A DNA stretch of 64,000 nucleotides, taken from assembly GCA_965215225.1 (NCBI GenBank), contig OZ244039.1, positions 124,001 through 188,000 of the forward strand. Reading direction: 5' to 3'. This stretch comes from G965215225 sp965215225 (GTDB lineage: Bacteria; Pseudomonadota; Gammaproteobacteria; CBDBNL01; JAAOII01). The translations under genes and the position numbers were made by a program. Below are positions 63,619 to 64,000 of this stretch, one piece after another. Each line of letters opens with the position of its first letter. Within the stretch, counting starts at the first letter, position 1. Under the pieces are notes generated by a model. The model was given only the letters and a program-made list of their open reading frames with translations, was not told the origin of the DNA and made no database searches.

Positions 63619-63642
63619 ATAATCTGATTATAGACAGATTAT
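63619..63642. promoter_or_regulatory. Perfect inverted repeat upstream of the SnoaL-like gene
   Basis: ATAATCTG, eight bases, CAGATTAT. The surrounding DNA is AT-rich with several ATTATA runs, on the upstream side of the minus-strand gene starting near 63520. It fits a dimeric repressor or activator site, possibly of the TetR or GntR type, but no regulator gene is in the window. Confidence 0.45.
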
Positions 63643-63739
63643 CATTATGAAAATAAAATTTTCCCTGTTTGGAAAAAAACGGCATAATAAATTCTACCTT
63701 TATATAGTTAAACAATTGTTAATTTCAACCAATCATTAA

Positions 63740-64000
63740 CCATGGAATTGGTCAGCTCTTCAGCTTCAATCGCCGCAACCGAACCTTTCACCCCCTCAAC
63801 CCAAATGGCTAGGACAAAAAAACCATCTAGTCAATCTGCTTTTCTTCTTATATATAGATGACTGGCTTTGACTTAGTCCCTCAGCTTCAACCGCCTCAAC
63901 CGAACCTTTCACCCCCTCAACTGAGATGGCTAGGACAAACACACTCCAACCAACCCCATTTAGCCAAGCCACTTCCCCCTCAGACTGCCGACTGGCTTTG
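63740..64000 (-). repeat. Inverted copies of the window-start repeat family
   Basis: Reverse-complement units of the family at 1-872: CCATCTAGTCAATCTGCTTT, then TCTTCTTATATATAGATGAC and TGGCTTTGACTTAGTCCCTC, plus CTCAACCGAACCTTTCACCC repeated twice. Opposite orientation to the copies at 1-872, 3797 and 10000 means another lipoprotein-type gene may lie just beyond the window, if the copies derive from 3' ends. Confidence 0.75.

Overview
The window is bacterial and AT-leaning. It carries an outer-membrane beta-barrel protein, a family of very large lipoproteins, ABC transport genes and standard housekeeping genes. The order znuA-like, thrB, polA resembles a known gammaproteobacterial neighbourhood, so a gammaproteobacterium is the best guess. 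The many tandem repeats, decayed insertion sequences, broken genes and eukaryote-type carbohydrate sulfotransferases suggest a host-associated or symbiotic lineage; that part is inference. No rRNA, tRNA or CRISPR array was recognised.

Layout. Positions 1-9740 hold two lipoprotein genes on the minus strand (thrombospondin type 3 calcium repeats plus GLUG repeats), surrounded by degenerate arrays built from their own 3' and 5' ends. Positions 10000-11430 hold more such fragments, an internally deleted IS30-type element and a decayed DNA methyltransferase. Positions 11644-18277 are a plus-strand housekeeping block: a zinc-binding protein with an expanded His/Glu loop, homoserine kinase, DNA polymerase I and the tRNA 2-thiouridylase MnmA. 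Positions 18550-30882 are a sulfation/glycosylation island with five sulfotransferase paralogues, two GT92-like glycosyltransferases, one intact GT-A glycosyltransferase and a second copy split by an IS30-family element. Positions 30997-35567 encode a DUF1302-like outer-membrane protein and an ethanolamine-type APC permease, separated by a 1.4-kb array of copies of the permease 5' end. Positions 35572-56795 hold four more lipoproteins of the same kind (up to 2506 residues), two polypyrimidine/polypurine arrays and an RraA-like gene. Positions 57097-63556 are a minus-strand unit: two ABC permeases, an ABC ATPase, two divergent M19 dipeptidase-like proteins and, upstream, a two-domain SnoaL-like protein.

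How the parts fit. The six lipoproteins share constant amino- and carboxy-terminal caps around variable numbers of GLUG units and acidic calcium-binding repeats. One has a C10 tract in its leader, so they look like a surface family built for variation in length and possibly for on/off switching. The sulfotransferase/glycosyltransferase island could decorate a surface glycan. The permease and the ABC/M19/SnoaL unit are probably for scavenging amines and small organic nitrogen or carbon compounds.

The most unusual trait runs through the whole window. Intergenic regions are repeatedly filled with tandem copies of the end of the adjacent gene: the lipoprotein 3' ends, the 5' end of the 1812-residue lipoprotein, the polA 3'/mnmA 5' junction, the mnmA 3' end, the permease 5' end and the SnoaL 3' end. 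This points to a genome-wide duplication process acting at gene boundaries.
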